A stretch of DNA of 64,000 bases, taken from contig SVOT01000007.1 in the NCBI GenBank assembly GCA_015066225.1, positions 24,614 through 88,613 on the forward strand, written 5' to 3'. A program made the translations under genes and the position numbers. Within the stretch, counting starts at the first letter, position 1, and every line of letters begins with the position of its first letter. The notes below the pieces were generated by a model. That model made no database searches and was not told the origin of the DNA. It saw nothing but the letters and a program-made list of their open reading frames with translations. This document shows positions 33,347-42,565 of this stretch, in pieces. The stretch is from Oscillospiraceae bacterium (GTDB taxonomy: Bacteria; Bacillota; Clostridia; Oscillospirales; Acutalibacteraceae).

Positions 33347-34600
33347 ATGTTGAATTATGATTTAGTAGTAGTCGGCGGCGGCCCTGCCGGTATGGCTGCA
33401 GCCCTCAAAGCAAAGGAAGAGGGCGTTGAAAAAATAGTTATCCTCGAAAGAGCCGAAACTCTCGGCGGTATTCTCGAGCAGTGTATTCACACGGGCTTCG
33501 GTCTTCACTATTTCGGTGAGGAGCTTTCAGGCCCCGAGTACGCAGGCAGATTTATTGAACAGGTTGAGAACACAGATATCGACGTTTATACAGATACAAT
33601 GGTTCTCAATATTTCCGATTCGAACGTTGTTACAGCGGTTAATAATAAAGAGGGACTTATGCAGTTCCAGGCAATCGCCGTGGTTCTTGCTATGGGTTGC
33701 CGTGAAAGACCGCGAGGGGCACTTTCAATTGCCGGCTCAAGACCCGCAGGTATTATGACAGCGGGCACAGCGCAGAAATATGTTAATATTGACGGATATA
33801 TGCCCGGCAAAAAGGTTGTTATCCTCGGCTCCGGCGATATCGGTCTTATTATGGCAAGAAGAATGACTCTTGAGGGGGCAGAGGTTAAGGTTGTTTGCGA
33901 GCTTATGCCATATTCGGGCGGTCTTACAAGAAACATTGTTCAGTGCCTTGATGATTTCGGCATTCCGCTTCGTCTCAGCTGTACGGTTGTTAAAACCCAC
34001 GGTAAAGAAAGACTTGAGGGTGTTACAATTGCCAATGTTGACGAAAAGCTTCAGCCTATCCCCGGCACAGAAGAATATATTGAATGTGACACACTTCTTC
34101 TTTCCGTTGGTCTTATCCCGGAAAACGAGCTTTCAAAGGATGTGGGTGTTGAGCTCGACAGAGTGACAAGCGGTCCTATCGTTGACGAATACAGAGAAAC
34201 ACTTCACCCCGGCATTTTTGCTTGCGGTAATGTTTTGCAGGTTCACGACCTTGTTGACTACGTTACGGAAGAAAGTCAGATTGCAGGTAAAGGTGCGGCA
34301 GATTACATTTTCGGCAAGAAAAAAGGCGGAACGTTTATTAACACCAAGGGTATCAACGGTGTTCGTTACATTGTTCCCCAAAGAGTCAATATTGAGGGTG
34401 AGGAAAGCCTCAAGCTCTATTTCCGTGTAGGTCAGGTTTATAAGGGTGCAAAGGTTGTTGTTGAATGTGACGGCAATATTCTTTCATCAAAGAAAAAGGT
34501 TAAGCTTGCCCCCGGCGAAATGGAAAATGTTGTTATCACACCCGAAATGCTTAAAAATATGAATGAAAACAGCGAAATCGTTGTTCGTGTAGAAGAATAA
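33347..34600 (+). CDS. FAD/NAD(P)-dependent disulfide-reductase-fold oxidoreductase
   Basis: A 417-residue two-dinucleotide-fold enzyme with VVVGGGPAGMAAALKAKEEG at the N-terminus and the NAD(P) fold VVILGSGDIGLIMARRMTLEG near residue 150. It also has a CREPRG-like region MGCRERPRGALSIAG and IFACGNVLQVHDLVDYVTEE. In many Clostridia it pairs with the preceding GlpA-like protein and a DUF1667 protein as an anaerobic glycerol-3-phosphate oxidising unit. GGAGG lies before ATG 33347, 15 bp after the previous stop. Confidence 0.9.
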   Translation: MLNYDLVVVGGGPAGMAAALKAKEEGVEKIVILERAETLGGILEQCIHTGFGLHYFGEELSGPEYAGRFIEQVENTDIDVYTDTMVLNISDSNVVTAVNNKEGLMQFQAIAVVLAMGCRERPRGALSIAGSRPAGIMTAGTAQKYVNIDGYMPGKKVVILGSGDIGLIMARRMTLEGAEVKVVCELMPYSGGLTRNIVQCLDDFGIPLRLSCTVVKTHGKERLEGVTIANVDEKLQPIPGTEEYIECDTLLLSVGLIPENELSKDVGVELDRVTSGPIVDEYRETLHPGIFACGNVLQVHDLVDYVTEESQIAGKGAADYIFGKKKGGTFINTKGINGVRYIVPQRVNIEGEESLKLYFRVGQVYKGAKVVVECDGNILSSKKKVKLAPGEMENVVITPEMLKNMNENSEIVVRVEE

Positions 34601-34614
34601 GGAGGGTACAGAAA

Positions 34615-34977
34615 ATGAAAAAAAATCTTATTTGCGTATCCTGTCCTTTGGGTTGCCCCATTGAGGTTGAAATTGAAAACGGCGAGGTTGTTGCAGTAAT
34701 CGGCAACACCTGCAAGCGTGGCGACTCATACGCCAGAACTGAAATCACCAACCCGATGAGAAGCCTTACCACAAGCGTTAAGGTTTGCGGCGGTGTTCAC
34801 CCCGTTGTGCCCGTTAAATCCTCGGGCCCCGTGCCCAAGGGCAAAATGTTCGATTGTATGGAAGCTATTAACGCCGCTTGTGCGAAAGCTCCTGTTAAAA
34901 TCGGCGACGTTATTATAAAAGATATTCTTGGTCTCGGTGTTGATATTATTGCCACCAACTGTGACGAAGGCAAATAA
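34615..34977 (+). CDS. DUF1667 protein
   Basis: A 120-residue protein with CVSCPLGCPIEVEIENG at the start and GNTCKRGDSYARTE, so four Cys that may hold an iron-sulfur cluster. DUF1667 proteins nearly always follow the two oxidoreductases seen here, and are thought to replace the GlpC-type electron-transfer subunit. It lies 15 bp after the previous gene with an AAGGAGGG site. Function in the unit is inferred from context. Confidence 0.9.
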   Translation: MKKNLICVSCPLGCPIEVEIENGEVVAVIGNTCKRGDSYARTEITNPMRSLTTSVKVCGGVHPVVPVKSSGPVPKGKMFDCMEAINAACAKAPVKIGDVIIKDILGLGVDIIATNCDEGK

Positions 34978-34996
34978 TCCGAAAGGTAAATTCAAA

Positions 34997-36409
34997 ATGA
35001 AACCCTATGAAATAGCGGCGGAGGTCAAGCCCTCCGAAAGACAACTTAATTGGCAAAAAACAGAGTTTTACGGTTTTATAAACTTCGGTCTTCCCACGGT
35101 TGTTAACAGCGAATGGACTGACGGCTCGGTTAATCCCGTTAACTTCAACCCCGAAGAGTTTAATGCTCAGGAGTGGGTAGCATTTTTCAAGGATGCAGGT
35201 TTCGGCGGAATGGTTCTTAACGTTAAGCACCACGACGGTTTTTGCCTTTGGAGCTCAGAATACACAAGCTATACCGTTGATGCGGCAGAAAACTGGGAAA
35301 CTGACAACAGAGATATTGTGGATATGCTTTCAAAAGAATGCAGAGCACAGGGTCTCAAATTCGGTATAGCCATTTCCCCCCTTGACCGTAACAGCAAGCT
35401 TTACGGCAGCGGTGAATTGTATAACGTTTATTTCAAAAAGCTTCTCAGAGAGGTTCTTACAAAATACGGCGATATTTTCTATGTTCGCTTTGACGGTGCG
35501 GCGGAGCCCGACAAAATGGGCAACGTTCAGGAATACGACTGGGAGGGCTATTATGAAGTTGTAAGAGAGTGTCAGCCCGGTGCGGTAATTGCCCTTGTTG
35601 GCCCCGATGTTCGTTGGTACGGCAACGAATGGGGCGTTATCAGAGAAAACGAGTGGAGTGTTATCCCCGAAAGGCACAGCATTTATAACGCTTTGGCACG
35701 CAGTAAGGAAGCACCCAAGAAAAAACGCAAAAAAGAAGAGGTTTTTGAGCGTGATCTGGGCTCGAGAAAGGCAATAAAAAAGGATGATAAATTCATCTGG
35801 TACCCTTGCGAGGTTTCTCTTTCTATGCGTGACCGTTGGTATTACCACAAGGATGATGAATACACAGCCAAAACAAAAGACAGACTTTTCAAGCTCTATT
35901 TCAGCTCGGTTGGTTCGAACTGTGCTTTGATGCTGGGTGTTCCCCCGATGAAAAACGGCAAATTCTCAGAAATGGATTTGCAGATTCTCAAAGCCTTTGG
36001 TATGGATCTCAGAAGGATGTTCAATTACAAGGTTTCTCAGATAGGCACAATAACAGCCTCGTCAACACTTTCACCCGAATATGACGCATCAAACCTTTTT
36101 GATGCTGATGAATCAAAGGTGTGGAGACCTGCCGAGGGCGATAAAGAGCCCGAGCTTGTTATCACCCTTTCTCAGAAGGATATGTTTGACAAAATCGTTA
36201 TGATGGAGCACATTGTAAACGGTCAGCATATTGAAGAGTTCGAGGTGTACATAGATAACGGCAACGGCAAATTCAAAAAAATCGGTGAAGGCGGAATAGT
36301 AGGCTACAAGCGCATTGTGAAAATAACACCCACCGAGGTTGTCAGAGTTAAAATCAAGATAACCTCATACAGAGGTAATCTTGAAATGGAATCGGTAACA
36401 CTTTATTAA
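34997..36409 (+). CDS. GH29 alpha-L-fucosidase with discoidin-like domain
   Basis: A 470-residue cytoplasmic enzyme. The catalytic barrel has NVKHHDGFCLWSS (residues 76-88) and the nucleophile Asp166 in FYVRFDGAAE, then LVGPDVRWYGNEWG. The C-terminal third resembles an F5/8-type carbohydrate-binding sandwich (IGTITASSTLSPEYDASNLF, then VWRPAEGDKEPELVITL). It should release alpha-L-fucose from host or plant glycans. ATG 34997 follows GAAAGG. It lies 19 bp after DUF1667, so it may be co-transcribed with the oxidoreductases. Confidence 0.92.
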   Translation: MKPYEIAAEVKPSERQLNWQKTEFYGFINFGLPTVVNSEWTDGSVNPVNFNPEEFNAQEWVAFFKDAGFGGMVLNVKHHDGFCLWSSEYTSYTVDAAENWETDNRDIVDMLSKECRAQGLKFGIAISPLDRNSKLYGSGELYNVYFKKLLREVLTKYGDIFYVRFDGAAEPDKMGNVQEYDWEGYYEVVRECQPGAVIALVGPDVRWYGNEWGVIRENEWSVIPERHSIYNALARSKEAPKKKRKKEEVFERDLGSRKAIKKDDKFIWYPCEVSLSMRDRWYYHKDDEYTAKTKDRLFKLYFSSVGSNCALMLGVPPMKNGKFSEMDLQILKAFGMDLRRMFNYKVSQIGTITASSTLSPEYDASNLFDADESKVWRPAEGDKEPELVITLSQKDMFDKIVMMEHIVNGQHIEEFEVYIDNGNGKFKKIGEGGIVGYKRIVKITPTEVVRVKIKITSYRGNLEMESVTLY

Positions 36410-36411
36410 TT

Positions 36412-37008
36412 ATGAGAAAAATAGCTGTTTACGGCGGTAGCTTTGACCCACCGCACAAAGGTCATCTGCACCTTGCAAGAAATCTTGCTGAACGGTGCGG
36501 TGCCGAAAAGGTTATAATCATACCCACATCGTTGTCGCCCTTTAAAAATTCTTCGGGTGCCGATGCAGAGGATAGGCTCAATATGTGCCGTCTTGCTTTT
36601 GCGGATTCGCTTTTTGATATTTCGGATATTGAAATAAAGCGTGGCGGCAAAAGCTATACCATTGACACGTTGAACGATATTAAAAGAGCTTATAAGGATT
36701 CCGAATTGTTCCTTTTTATGGGGGATGATATGCTGTTATCCTTTGACAAATGGTATAAATACCAAGATATTCTGGATATTGCAACGCTCGTTTGTGCCTG
36801 CAGAAAAGATAAAGATAATCTTTTGGTGCAAATGCGCAGCTTTGCAGAAAATGTTTTAAAGCTCCCGAAAGACGGAATATTGTTCTGTGAAGCAGAGCCG
36901 CTTGAAATCAGCTCCACAGATATCCGCGGCGGAAGTGATGATTTTAAAAAACAGTTTCTTGTCAGCGAGGTTTATGACTATATTCTCGAAAAGGGGTTGT
37001 ATAAATGA
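36412..37008 (+). CDS. nadD: Nicotinate-nucleotide adenylyltransferase
   Basis: A 198-residue enzyme that adenylates nicotinate mononucleotide in NAD synthesis. Diagnostic motifs are YGGSFDPPHKGHLHLA (residues 8-23) and EISSTDIRGG near residue 165. It starts 3 bases after the GH29 stop and overlaps yqeK by 4 bases. The order nadD-yqeK-rsfS is the conserved Firmicutes arrangement. Confidence 0.95.
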   Translation: MRKIAVYGGSFDPPHKGHLHLARNLAERCGAEKVIIIPTSLSPFKNSSGADAEDRLNMCRLAFADSLFDISDIEIKRGGKSYTIDTLNDIKRAYKDSELFLFMGDDMLLSFDKWYKYQDILDIATLVCACRKDKDNLLVQMRSFAENVLKLPKDGILFCEAEPLEISSTDIRGGSDDFKKQFLVSEVYDYILEKGLYK

Positions 37009-37607
37009 AAACCGATGAACAGTTAAAACTCCTTTTAAAAAACAGATTGTCCGAAAAACGCTATATTCATTCGCTCAACGTGGCAGAGGCTTCAAAAAGA
37101 CTTGCCGCACTTTATGGCGCGGATGAGAATAAAGCATACACAGCGGGGCTTATACACGATTGCTGTAAGGATACGCCTGCGGGCGAACAGCTTTCATATA
37201 TGCTTGGTAATTCGATGGAGCTTTCAGAGTGTGAAATCAGCTCTGCGAAGCTTTACCACGCGATGTGTGGCTCATTATACGTAAAAAATGAATACGGCGT
37301 AACGGATGCGGATATTATAAATGCAGTACGCTATCACACAACGGGGCGAAAAAATATGTCGCTTCTTGAAAAAATCGTTTTCATAGCCGATTTTATCAGC
37401 GACGAAAGGGATTATAACGGCGTTGAGGTGATGCGTGAAAAAGCAGTCAGAAGCCTTGACGAAGCTATAGTTGAGGGCCTGGCATTCACTATAAAGGATT
37501 TGATAGACAAGGGCGTTTTGTTGCATCCCGACACAATAGATGCATATAACGACGCACTTTTGAATCTAATGAAAAAACAAAGACAGGAGAAAAGCAATGA
37601 GTCTTGA
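37005..37607 (+). CDS. yqeK: HD-domain hydrolase YqeK
   Basis: A 200-residue HD-domain protein: RYIHSLNVAEASKRLAALYG, then GLIHDCCKDTPAG, KLYHAMCGSLYV and VRYHTTGRKNMS provide the His/Asp metal ligands. YqeK proteins hydrolyse diadenosine tetraphosphate symmetrically. The ATG overlaps the nadD stop (ATGA), and it overlaps rsfS by 11 bases. Confidence 0.93.
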   Translation: MKTDEQLKLLLKNRLSEKRYIHSLNVAEASKRLAALYGADENKAYTAGLIHDCCKDTPAGEQLSYMLGNSMELSECEISSAKLYHAMCGSLYVKNEYGVTDADIINAVRYHTTGRKNMSLLEKIVFIADFISDERDYNGVEVMREKAVRSLDEAIVEGLAFTIKDLIDKGVLLHPDTIDAYNDALLNLMKKQRQEKSNES

Positions 37608-37944
37608 CGTTGTTAAAAAAATAGTTAAAGCTCTTGATGATAAAAAAGCAAGAGATATTGAGGTTATCAAAATAGACGAGCTTACAATAGTTGCGGATTA
37701 TTTTGTTATTGCAACAGCAAACTCCAACACCCACGTTCGCTCCTTGGCGGATGAGGTTGAATATCAGCTCGAGCAGGAGGGTATCGCACCCGACCACATC
37801 GAGGGCAGAGCAACAGGCTGGGTTTTGCTTGAATACGAGGGCGTTGTTGTTCACGTTTTCCTTGAAGAATCAAGAAACTATTACAATCTTGAAAGACTCT
37901 GGGAGGATGCAAAGAAAATTGATGTGAGTCAGTTTCTGGATTGA
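37597..37944 (+). CDS. rsfS: Ribosomal silencing factor RsfS
   Basis: A 115-residue RsfS/YbeB protein that binds L14 and blocks subunit joining when nutrients fall. Motifs are DIEVIKIDELTIVADYFVIA, HVRSLADEVEYQLEQEG and EGRATGWVLLEYEGVVVHVF. It is translated from ACAGGAGAAAAGCAATG inside the end of yqeK. Confidence 0.96.
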   Translation: MSLDVVKKIVKALDDKKARDIEVIKIDELTIVADYFVIATANSNTHVRSLADEVEYQLEQEGIAPDHIEGRATGWVLLEYEGVVVHVFLEESRNYYNLERLWEDAKKIDVSQFLD

Positions 37945-37997
37945 TGTTTGCTAAATAATAACTTCCAACTTGCCACTAAATAAATATGGTAAATTAT

Positions 37998-38020
37998 AGC
38001 TGAATACGAAAGCTTCAGCT
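37998..38020 (+). other. Small hairpin in the leuS leader
   Basis: AGCTGAA and TTCAGCT pair around TACGAAAGC, 25 bp before leuS. It has no T run. A heptamer-repeat relic (CTTCCAACTTGCCACT) lies just upstream and supplies a possible -35 box (TTGCCA). Confidence 0.4.
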
Positions 38021-38045
38021 TTACATACAGAAAGGATAGGATTTT

Positions 38046-40451
38046 ATGAAATACGATTTTTCAGCCGTTGAACAAAAATGGCAGAAAAAGTGGGAAGACG
38101 AAGGCGTCTTCCACGCACAGGATAATTCAGACAAGCCTAAATTCTACGGCCTTGTAGAATTCCCTTATCCCAGCGGTGCCGGTATGCACGTTGGTCACAT
38201 CAAGGCTTATTCAGGTCTTGAGGTTATTTCAAGAAAAAGAAGAATGCAGGGCTACAATGTTCTTTTCCCCATCGGCTTTGACGCTTATGGTCTGCCCACA
38301 GAAAATTACGCTATCAAAACAGGTATTCACCCCCGTAAGGTTACGGATATGAATATCGAAAAATTCTCTTCACAGCTTAAAAAGGTCGGCTTCTCTTTCG
38401 ACTGGACAAGAGTTGTTGACACTACTGAAGAGAGCTATTATAAATGGACTCAGTGGATTTTCCTTAAAATGTTTGAAAAGGGTCTTGTTTTCCGTGACAA
38501 AACTCTTGTTAACTATTGCCCCTCCTGCAAGGTTGTTCTTTCAAACGAGGATTCACAGGGTGGCAAATGTGACATCTGCCACAGCGATATTGTTCAGAAA
38601 TCAAAGGACGTTTGGTATCTTCGCATAACAGAATATGCTGACAAGCTTCTTCAGGGTCTTGACGACGTTGATTACCTTCCTAACATCAAGCTTCAGCAGG
38701 TTAACTGGATTGGTAAATCAACAGGTGCTTTCGTTAACTTCGAAATCGACGGCACAGACGAAAAAATGAAGATTTACACAACACGCCCCGATACACTCTT
38801 TGGTGTAACCTTTATGGTTATGGCTCCCGAGCATCCCCTTATCGACAAATATGCTGAAAAAATCGGCAATATGGCAGCTATTGAAGGCTACAGAGCAGAG
38901 TGTGCAAAAAAGACCGAGTTCGAAAGAACACAGCTTGTTAAAGAGAAAACAGGTGTCAGAATCGACGGTCTTGAGGCTGTTAACCCGGTTAACGGCAAAA
39001 AGATTCCTATTTACATATCCGACTACGTAATGATGGGCTACGGCACAGGTGCAATTATGGCCGTGCCCGCACACGATCAGCGTGACTACGAATTTGCTAA
39101 AAAATTCGGTATCGATATTATCGAGGTTATCAAGGGTGGTGACATTTCAGTTGAAGCCTACACAGGCGACGGCGAAATGGTTAACTCCGATTTCCTCAAC
39201 GGTATGACTAAGAAAGTGGATTCTATCGAAAAAATGGTAGAATTCCTTGGCGAAAAGGGTATCGGCGAAAAAGGTGTTCAGTATAAAATGAAGGACTGGG
39301 CATTCAACCGCCAGAGATATTGGGGCGAGCCTATCCCCATTGTTCATTGTGAAAAATGCGGTATCGTTCCCGTTCCCTATGAGGAGCTTCCTCTTCGTCT
39401 TCCCGAGGTTGACAATTTCCAGCCCGGCTCAGACGGCGAAAGCCCCCTTGCAAAAATCGACAGCTACGTTAACTGCACTTGCCCCAAATGCGGTGCACCT
39501 GCAAAGCGTGAAACAGACACAATGCCTCAGTGGGCGGGCTCTTCATGGTATTTCCTCAGATATATTGACCCCCACAACACTGAAGCATTCGCAGACAAAG
39601 AAAAGCTTAAATATTGGGGACCCATCGACTGGTACAACGGCGGTATGGAGCACGTTACACGCCACCTTATTTATTCACGCTTCTGGCACAAATTCCTTTA
39701 TGATTTGGGCGAAGTACCCTTTGCCGAGCCTTATGCAAAGAGAACTGCGCAGGGTCTTATCCTCGGACCTGACGGCGAGAAAATGAGTAAGTCAAAGGGT
39801 AACGTTGTTGACCCCAACGAGGTTGTTGATTCTCTCGGTGCAGACGTTCTTCGTACCTATGTTCTCTTTATGGGTGACTATGAAAAGGCAGCACCCTGGA
39901 GCGAAAGCAGCGTTAAGGGCTGTAAGCGTTTCGTTGACAGAGCGTGGAACCTTCTTGAAATTGTAAAAGACGGTGAAGAATTCTCAAAAGAGCTTGAGGT
40001 TTCCTTCCACAAAACAATCAAAAAGGTTTCAGAAGATATCGAGAATATGAAGTTCAACACCGCTATTGCAACAATGATGACTCTTCTTAACGAGATTTAT
40101 GAGGTTGGTGCAATAACAAGGGGCGAGCTCAAAGCATTTGCAAAGCTTCTTGCCCCCTTTGCACCCCACGTTGCAGAGGAAATCTGGGAGGTTCTCGGCG
40201 AAAGCGGCTTTATTGCATTGGCTCAGTGGCCCGAATTTGACGAGGCAAAGACAGTTGATGCAACTATTGAGGTTCCCGTTCAGATTTGCGGCAAGCTCAG
40301 AGCAACAATCTCCATAGCAAAGGATTCAACCGCTGAGGAAGCAATCGCTGCCGCAAAAGCGGATGAAAAGGTTCAGGAATTCCTTGCTGGTAAAAACATT
40401 ATCAAGGAAATCTACGTTCCCGGTAAGATTATTAACATCGTTGCAAAATAA
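38046..40451 (+). CDS. leuS: Leucyl-tRNA synthetase
   Basis: An 801-residue class I synthetase. The HIGH motif appears as GMHVGHIKAYSG near residue 50, a zinc/editing region follows, and KMSKS is in GEKMSKSKGNVVDPNEVV near residue 580. The editing domain has TTRPDTLFGVTFMVMAPEHP. The length is normal for bacteria. AAAGGATAGG precedes ATG 38046. No T-box leader was seen in the 100 bp upstream. Confidence 0.97.
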   Translation: MKYDFSAVEQKWQKKWEDEGVFHAQDNSDKPKFYGLVEFPYPSGAGMHVGHIKAYSGLEVISRKRRMQGYNVLFPIGFDAYGLPTENYAIKTGIHPRKVTDMNIEKFSSQLKKVGFSFDWTRVVDTTEESYYKWTQWIFLKMFEKGLVFRDKTLVNYCPSCKVVLSNEDSQGGKCDICHSDIVQKSKDVWYLRITEYADKLLQGLDDVDYLPNIKLQQVNWIGKSTGAFVNFEIDGTDEKMKIYTTRPDTLFGVTFMVMAPEHPLIDKYAEKIGNMAAIEGYRAECAKKTEFERTQLVKEKTGVRIDGLEAVNPVNGKKIPIYISDYVMMGYGTGAIMAVPAHDQRDYEFAKKFGIDIIEVIKGGDISVEAYTGDGEMVNSDFLNGMTKKVDSIEKMVEFLGEKGIGEKGVQYKMKDWAFNRQRYWGEPIPIVHCEKCGIVPVPYEELPLRLPEVDNFQPGSDGESPLAKIDSYVNCTCPKCGAPAKRETDTMPQWAGSSWYFLRYIDPHNTEAFADKEKLKYWGPIDWYNGGMEHVTRHLIYSRFWHKFLYDLGEVPFAEPYAKRTAQGLILGPDGEKMSKSKGNVVDPNEVVDSLGADVLRTYVLFMGDYEKAAPWSESSVKGCKRFVDRAWNLLEIVKDGEEFSKELEVSFHKTIKKVSEDIENMKFNTAIATMMTLLNEIYEVGAITRGELKAFAKLLAPFAPHVAEEIWEVLGESGFIALAQWPEFDEAKTVDATIEVPVQICGKLRATISIAKDSTAEEAIAAAKADEKVQEFLAGKNIIKEIYVPGKIINIVAK

Positions 40452-40478
40452 ATAAATTCTTTTTGTTTCTGAAGAAAG

Positions 40479-40510
40479 CCCCCGACGAATCTGTCGGGGG
40501 TTGGTTGTTT
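40479..40510 (+). terminator. Terminator after leuS
   Basis: CCCCCGAC and GTCGGGGG pair around GAATCT, followed by a broken T tract. Confidence 0.8.
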
Positions 40511-40603
40511 TGCAATCAACTGTGAAAATGTCGTGTTTTAAACTTTTTATATGGTCACACGACTGTTATGTGTTAATATTTTTTTAAGAAACATTAACAT
40601 ATA

Positions 40604-40631
40604 TTGACAACCGAGTGAAAGGTTGTATAGT
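40604..40631 (+). promoter_or_regulatory. Promoter of citrate synthase
   Basis: TTGACA at 40604-40609 and TATAGT at 40626-40631 with a 16-bp spacer. Confidence 0.75.
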
Positions 40632-40675
40632 GGAAATAGTAGAACTATAATGATTGTAAACAAGTAGGTGAGTTT

Positions 40676-42010
40676 ATGAATTTCGAAAAATTAAACAGCT
40701 ATACTGCCACTAAGGAAGCGATTTGCCGAAATAACGACAGCATAGCCCCCGAGCTTTATAAAGAGCATTCCGTAAACAAAGGGCTTCGTGATATGAACGG
40801 TAACGGGGTTGTTACGGGGCTTACTAATATTTCAAAAATCGTTTCATCAAAAACTGTTAACGGGGAACGTGTTCAATGTGACGGTGAGCTTTGGTACCGT
40901 GGCTATAAGGTGCAGGATTTAATCAATAATCTTGCTGAAAATGAATTTGGCTTTGAAAAAATTGCCTATCTTCTTTTGCTGGGTGAAATGCCAAACAAGG
41001 ATGAGCTTAAAGAGTTTAAAAAATACATAAGGGATTGCAGAACGCTTCCCGCAAACTTTACACGTGACGTTATAATGAAGGCTCCCAGCAGCGACATAAT
41101 GAACTCAATGACAAGAAGCATTTTAACTCTTGCTTCTTACGATAAAAACGCCATAGACACAACAATTCCCAACGCTCTTCGTCAATGTATTCAGCTTATC
41201 AGCGAATTTCCGCTTCTTGCTGTGTATGCCTATCACGCCTATAATTACTCCGAAAAGCAGGAGAGTATGATAATACACAGACCCGACCCGAAGCTTTCAA
41301 CTGCTGAAAATATTCTTATGATGCTTCGTGCCGATAAGAAATACACTAAAACAGAGGCAAAGGTACTTGACACGGCATTGATTCTTCATATGGAGCACGG
41401 CGGCGGTAACAACTCAACCTTTACAACCCGTGTTGTTACGTCCTCGGGCTCGGATACATATTCGACCATTGCCGCGGCAATGTCTTCGCTTAAAGGTCCC
41501 AAGCACGGCGGAGCTAACATCAAGGTTATGGAAATGATTGATGATATCAAGGCTAACGTGCCCGATTACGATAATAAAGAAAAGTTAGGCGAATATCTTT
41601 CTAAAATTATTGATAAACAGGCATTTGATAAAAAAGGTCTTGTTTACGGTATGGGTCACGCTGTTTATTCACTTTCTGACCCACGTGAAAGAGTCTTTAA
41701 AAGCTATGTTCAGGATTTGGCAAAGGAAAAGGGCAGGGAAAGAGATTTAATGCTTTACCAAAACATTGAAGAGCTTGCCCCCATTCTTATTTCACAAAAA
41801 AGAAAGATTTATAAGGGTGTCAGCCCCAATGTGGATTTCTACAGTGGCTTCGTTTATGATATGCTCGGAATTCCCAAGGAGCTTTATACCGCAATGTTCG
41901 CAATTGCCCGTATAGTCGGCTGGAGCGCACACAGAATTGAAGAGCTCATTTGTGTTGACAAAATCATCCGCCCTGCATACACCAGTATTATGGAAGAAAA
42001 AAGTATATGA
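40676..42010 (+). CDS. Citrate synthase
   Basis: A 444-residue enzyme condensing acetyl-CoA with oxaloacetate (a methylcitrate role is possible). It has LHMEHGGGNNSTFTTRVVTS, the catalytic His in LKGPKHGGANIKVMEMI, GMGHAVYSLSDPRERVF with the second catalytic region, and VDFYSGFVYDMLGIPKELYT with the catalytic Asp. The N-terminal extension of about 40 residues (NRG-like RDMNGNGVVTGLTN) is typical of the long Gram-positive form. It is a lone gene with its own promoter, probably feeding glutamate synthesis in an anaerobe. Confidence 0.95.
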   Translation: MNFEKLNSYTATKEAICRNNDSIAPELYKEHSVNKGLRDMNGNGVVTGLTNISKIVSSKTVNGERVQCDGELWYRGYKVQDLINNLAENEFGFEKIAYLLLLGEMPNKDELKEFKKYIRDCRTLPANFTRDVIMKAPSSDIMNSMTRSILTLASYDKNAIDTTIPNALRQCIQLISEFPLLAVYAYHAYNYSEKQESMIIHRPDPKLSTAENILMMLRADKKYTKTEAKVLDTALILHMEHGGGNNSTFTTRVVTSSGSDTYSTIAAAMSSLKGPKHGGANIKVMEMIDDIKANVPDYDNKEKLGEYLSKIIDKQAFDKKGLVYGMGHAVYSLSDPRERVFKSYVQDLAKEKGRERDLMLYQNIEELAPILISQKRKIYKGVSPNVDFYSGFVYDMLGIPKELYTAMFAIARIVGWSAHRIEELICVDKIIRPAYTSIMEEKSI

Positions 42011-42014
42011 CAGA

Positions 42015-42047
42015 AAAAACAAACTCCCGTGAGGGAGTTTGTTTTTT
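42015..42047 (+). terminator. Terminator after citrate synthase
   Basis: AAAAACAAACTCCC and GGGAGTTTGTTTTT form a stem with a GTGA loop and T tail. Confidence 0.9.
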
Positions 42048-42086
42048 AGTGGCAAGTTAAGGGTGCTTCGCACGGCACATTTTATT

Positions 42087-42175
42087 AATGTGTTGCGAAG
42101 CTATCATCCCTGTTCGGCTTTGCCGAATAGGGAGGGGGACCAAAAGCAACGCTTTTGGTGGTGGGTCGCCTCGTT
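42087..42175. repeat. Inverted repeat copy, left
   Basis: About 89 bp that recur in reverse complement at 45281-45370 with only a few changes. Inner palindromes are TTCGGCTTTGCCGAA and CCAAAAGCAACGCTTTTGG. A GCTTCGCA...TGCGAAGC palindrome extends the left copy upstream to 42066. Confidence 0.9.
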
Positions 42176-42256
42176 CCCCATTTCCTTCGTTGATGAAACA
42201 AATAACTCGGAAATTAGAAAAACAACCACGATTTACTTTAGCAGTTTTCGTGGTTG

Positions 42257-42487
42257 TTAATTTTCTATATCATTATATTTTTGAGGGTTGTTTGTTAAAT
42301 TTAAAATGAAATCAGTCGAAACTCCGTAAAAATCACTAAGCTTAATAAGGTATTCAATGGGAAGATTTCGTTTGCCGTTTTCATACATACCATAGGCTTG
42401 TTTGCTTATTTTCAAAAAATTTGCAATGTCTTCTTGCCTGTAATCATTATCTATTCTTAAATCATATAGTCGTTTGGTGTAATTCAT
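42257..42487 (-). CDS. XRE-family transcriptional regulator
   Basis: A 76-residue helix-turn-helix protein: RQEDIANFLKISKQAYGMYE is the recognition segment, followed by NLPIEYLIKLSDFYGVSTDF. It is a single-domain Cro/CI-type regulator without a sensor domain. It is divergent from the NlpC/P60 gene, and the intergenic region holds a 19-bp palindrome within a consensus promoter, its likely operator. GAGAGGTGGCG precedes the ATG. Confidence 0.9.
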   Translation of the reverse strand: MNYTKRLYDLRIDNDYRQEDIANFLKISKQAYGMYENGKRNLPIEYLIKLSDFYGVSTDFILNLTNNPQKYNDIEN

Positions 42488-42536
42488 ATAACGCCACCTC
42501 TCAACTTAATGATACAACAAAATGTTTACTTTATGC

Positions 42537-42565
42537 TTGACAGTAAACGTTTTGTTTACTATAAT
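42537..42565 (+). promoter_or_regulatory. Consensus promoter with palindromic operator in the spacer
   Basis: TTGACA (42537-42542), a 17-bp spacer and TATAAT (42560-42565) are all consensus. The spacer region is a perfect palindrome, AGTAAAC and GTTTACT around GTTTT (42542-42560). A half site GTTTACT lies upstream at 42524. A repressor bound here would block the promoter; the adjacent XRE gene is the obvious candidate. Confidence 0.85.

Noticed and set aside
37945..38045. T-box leader before leuS
   Set aside because: The gap is only about 100 bp and lacks the AGGGTGGNACCGCG antiterminator motif.
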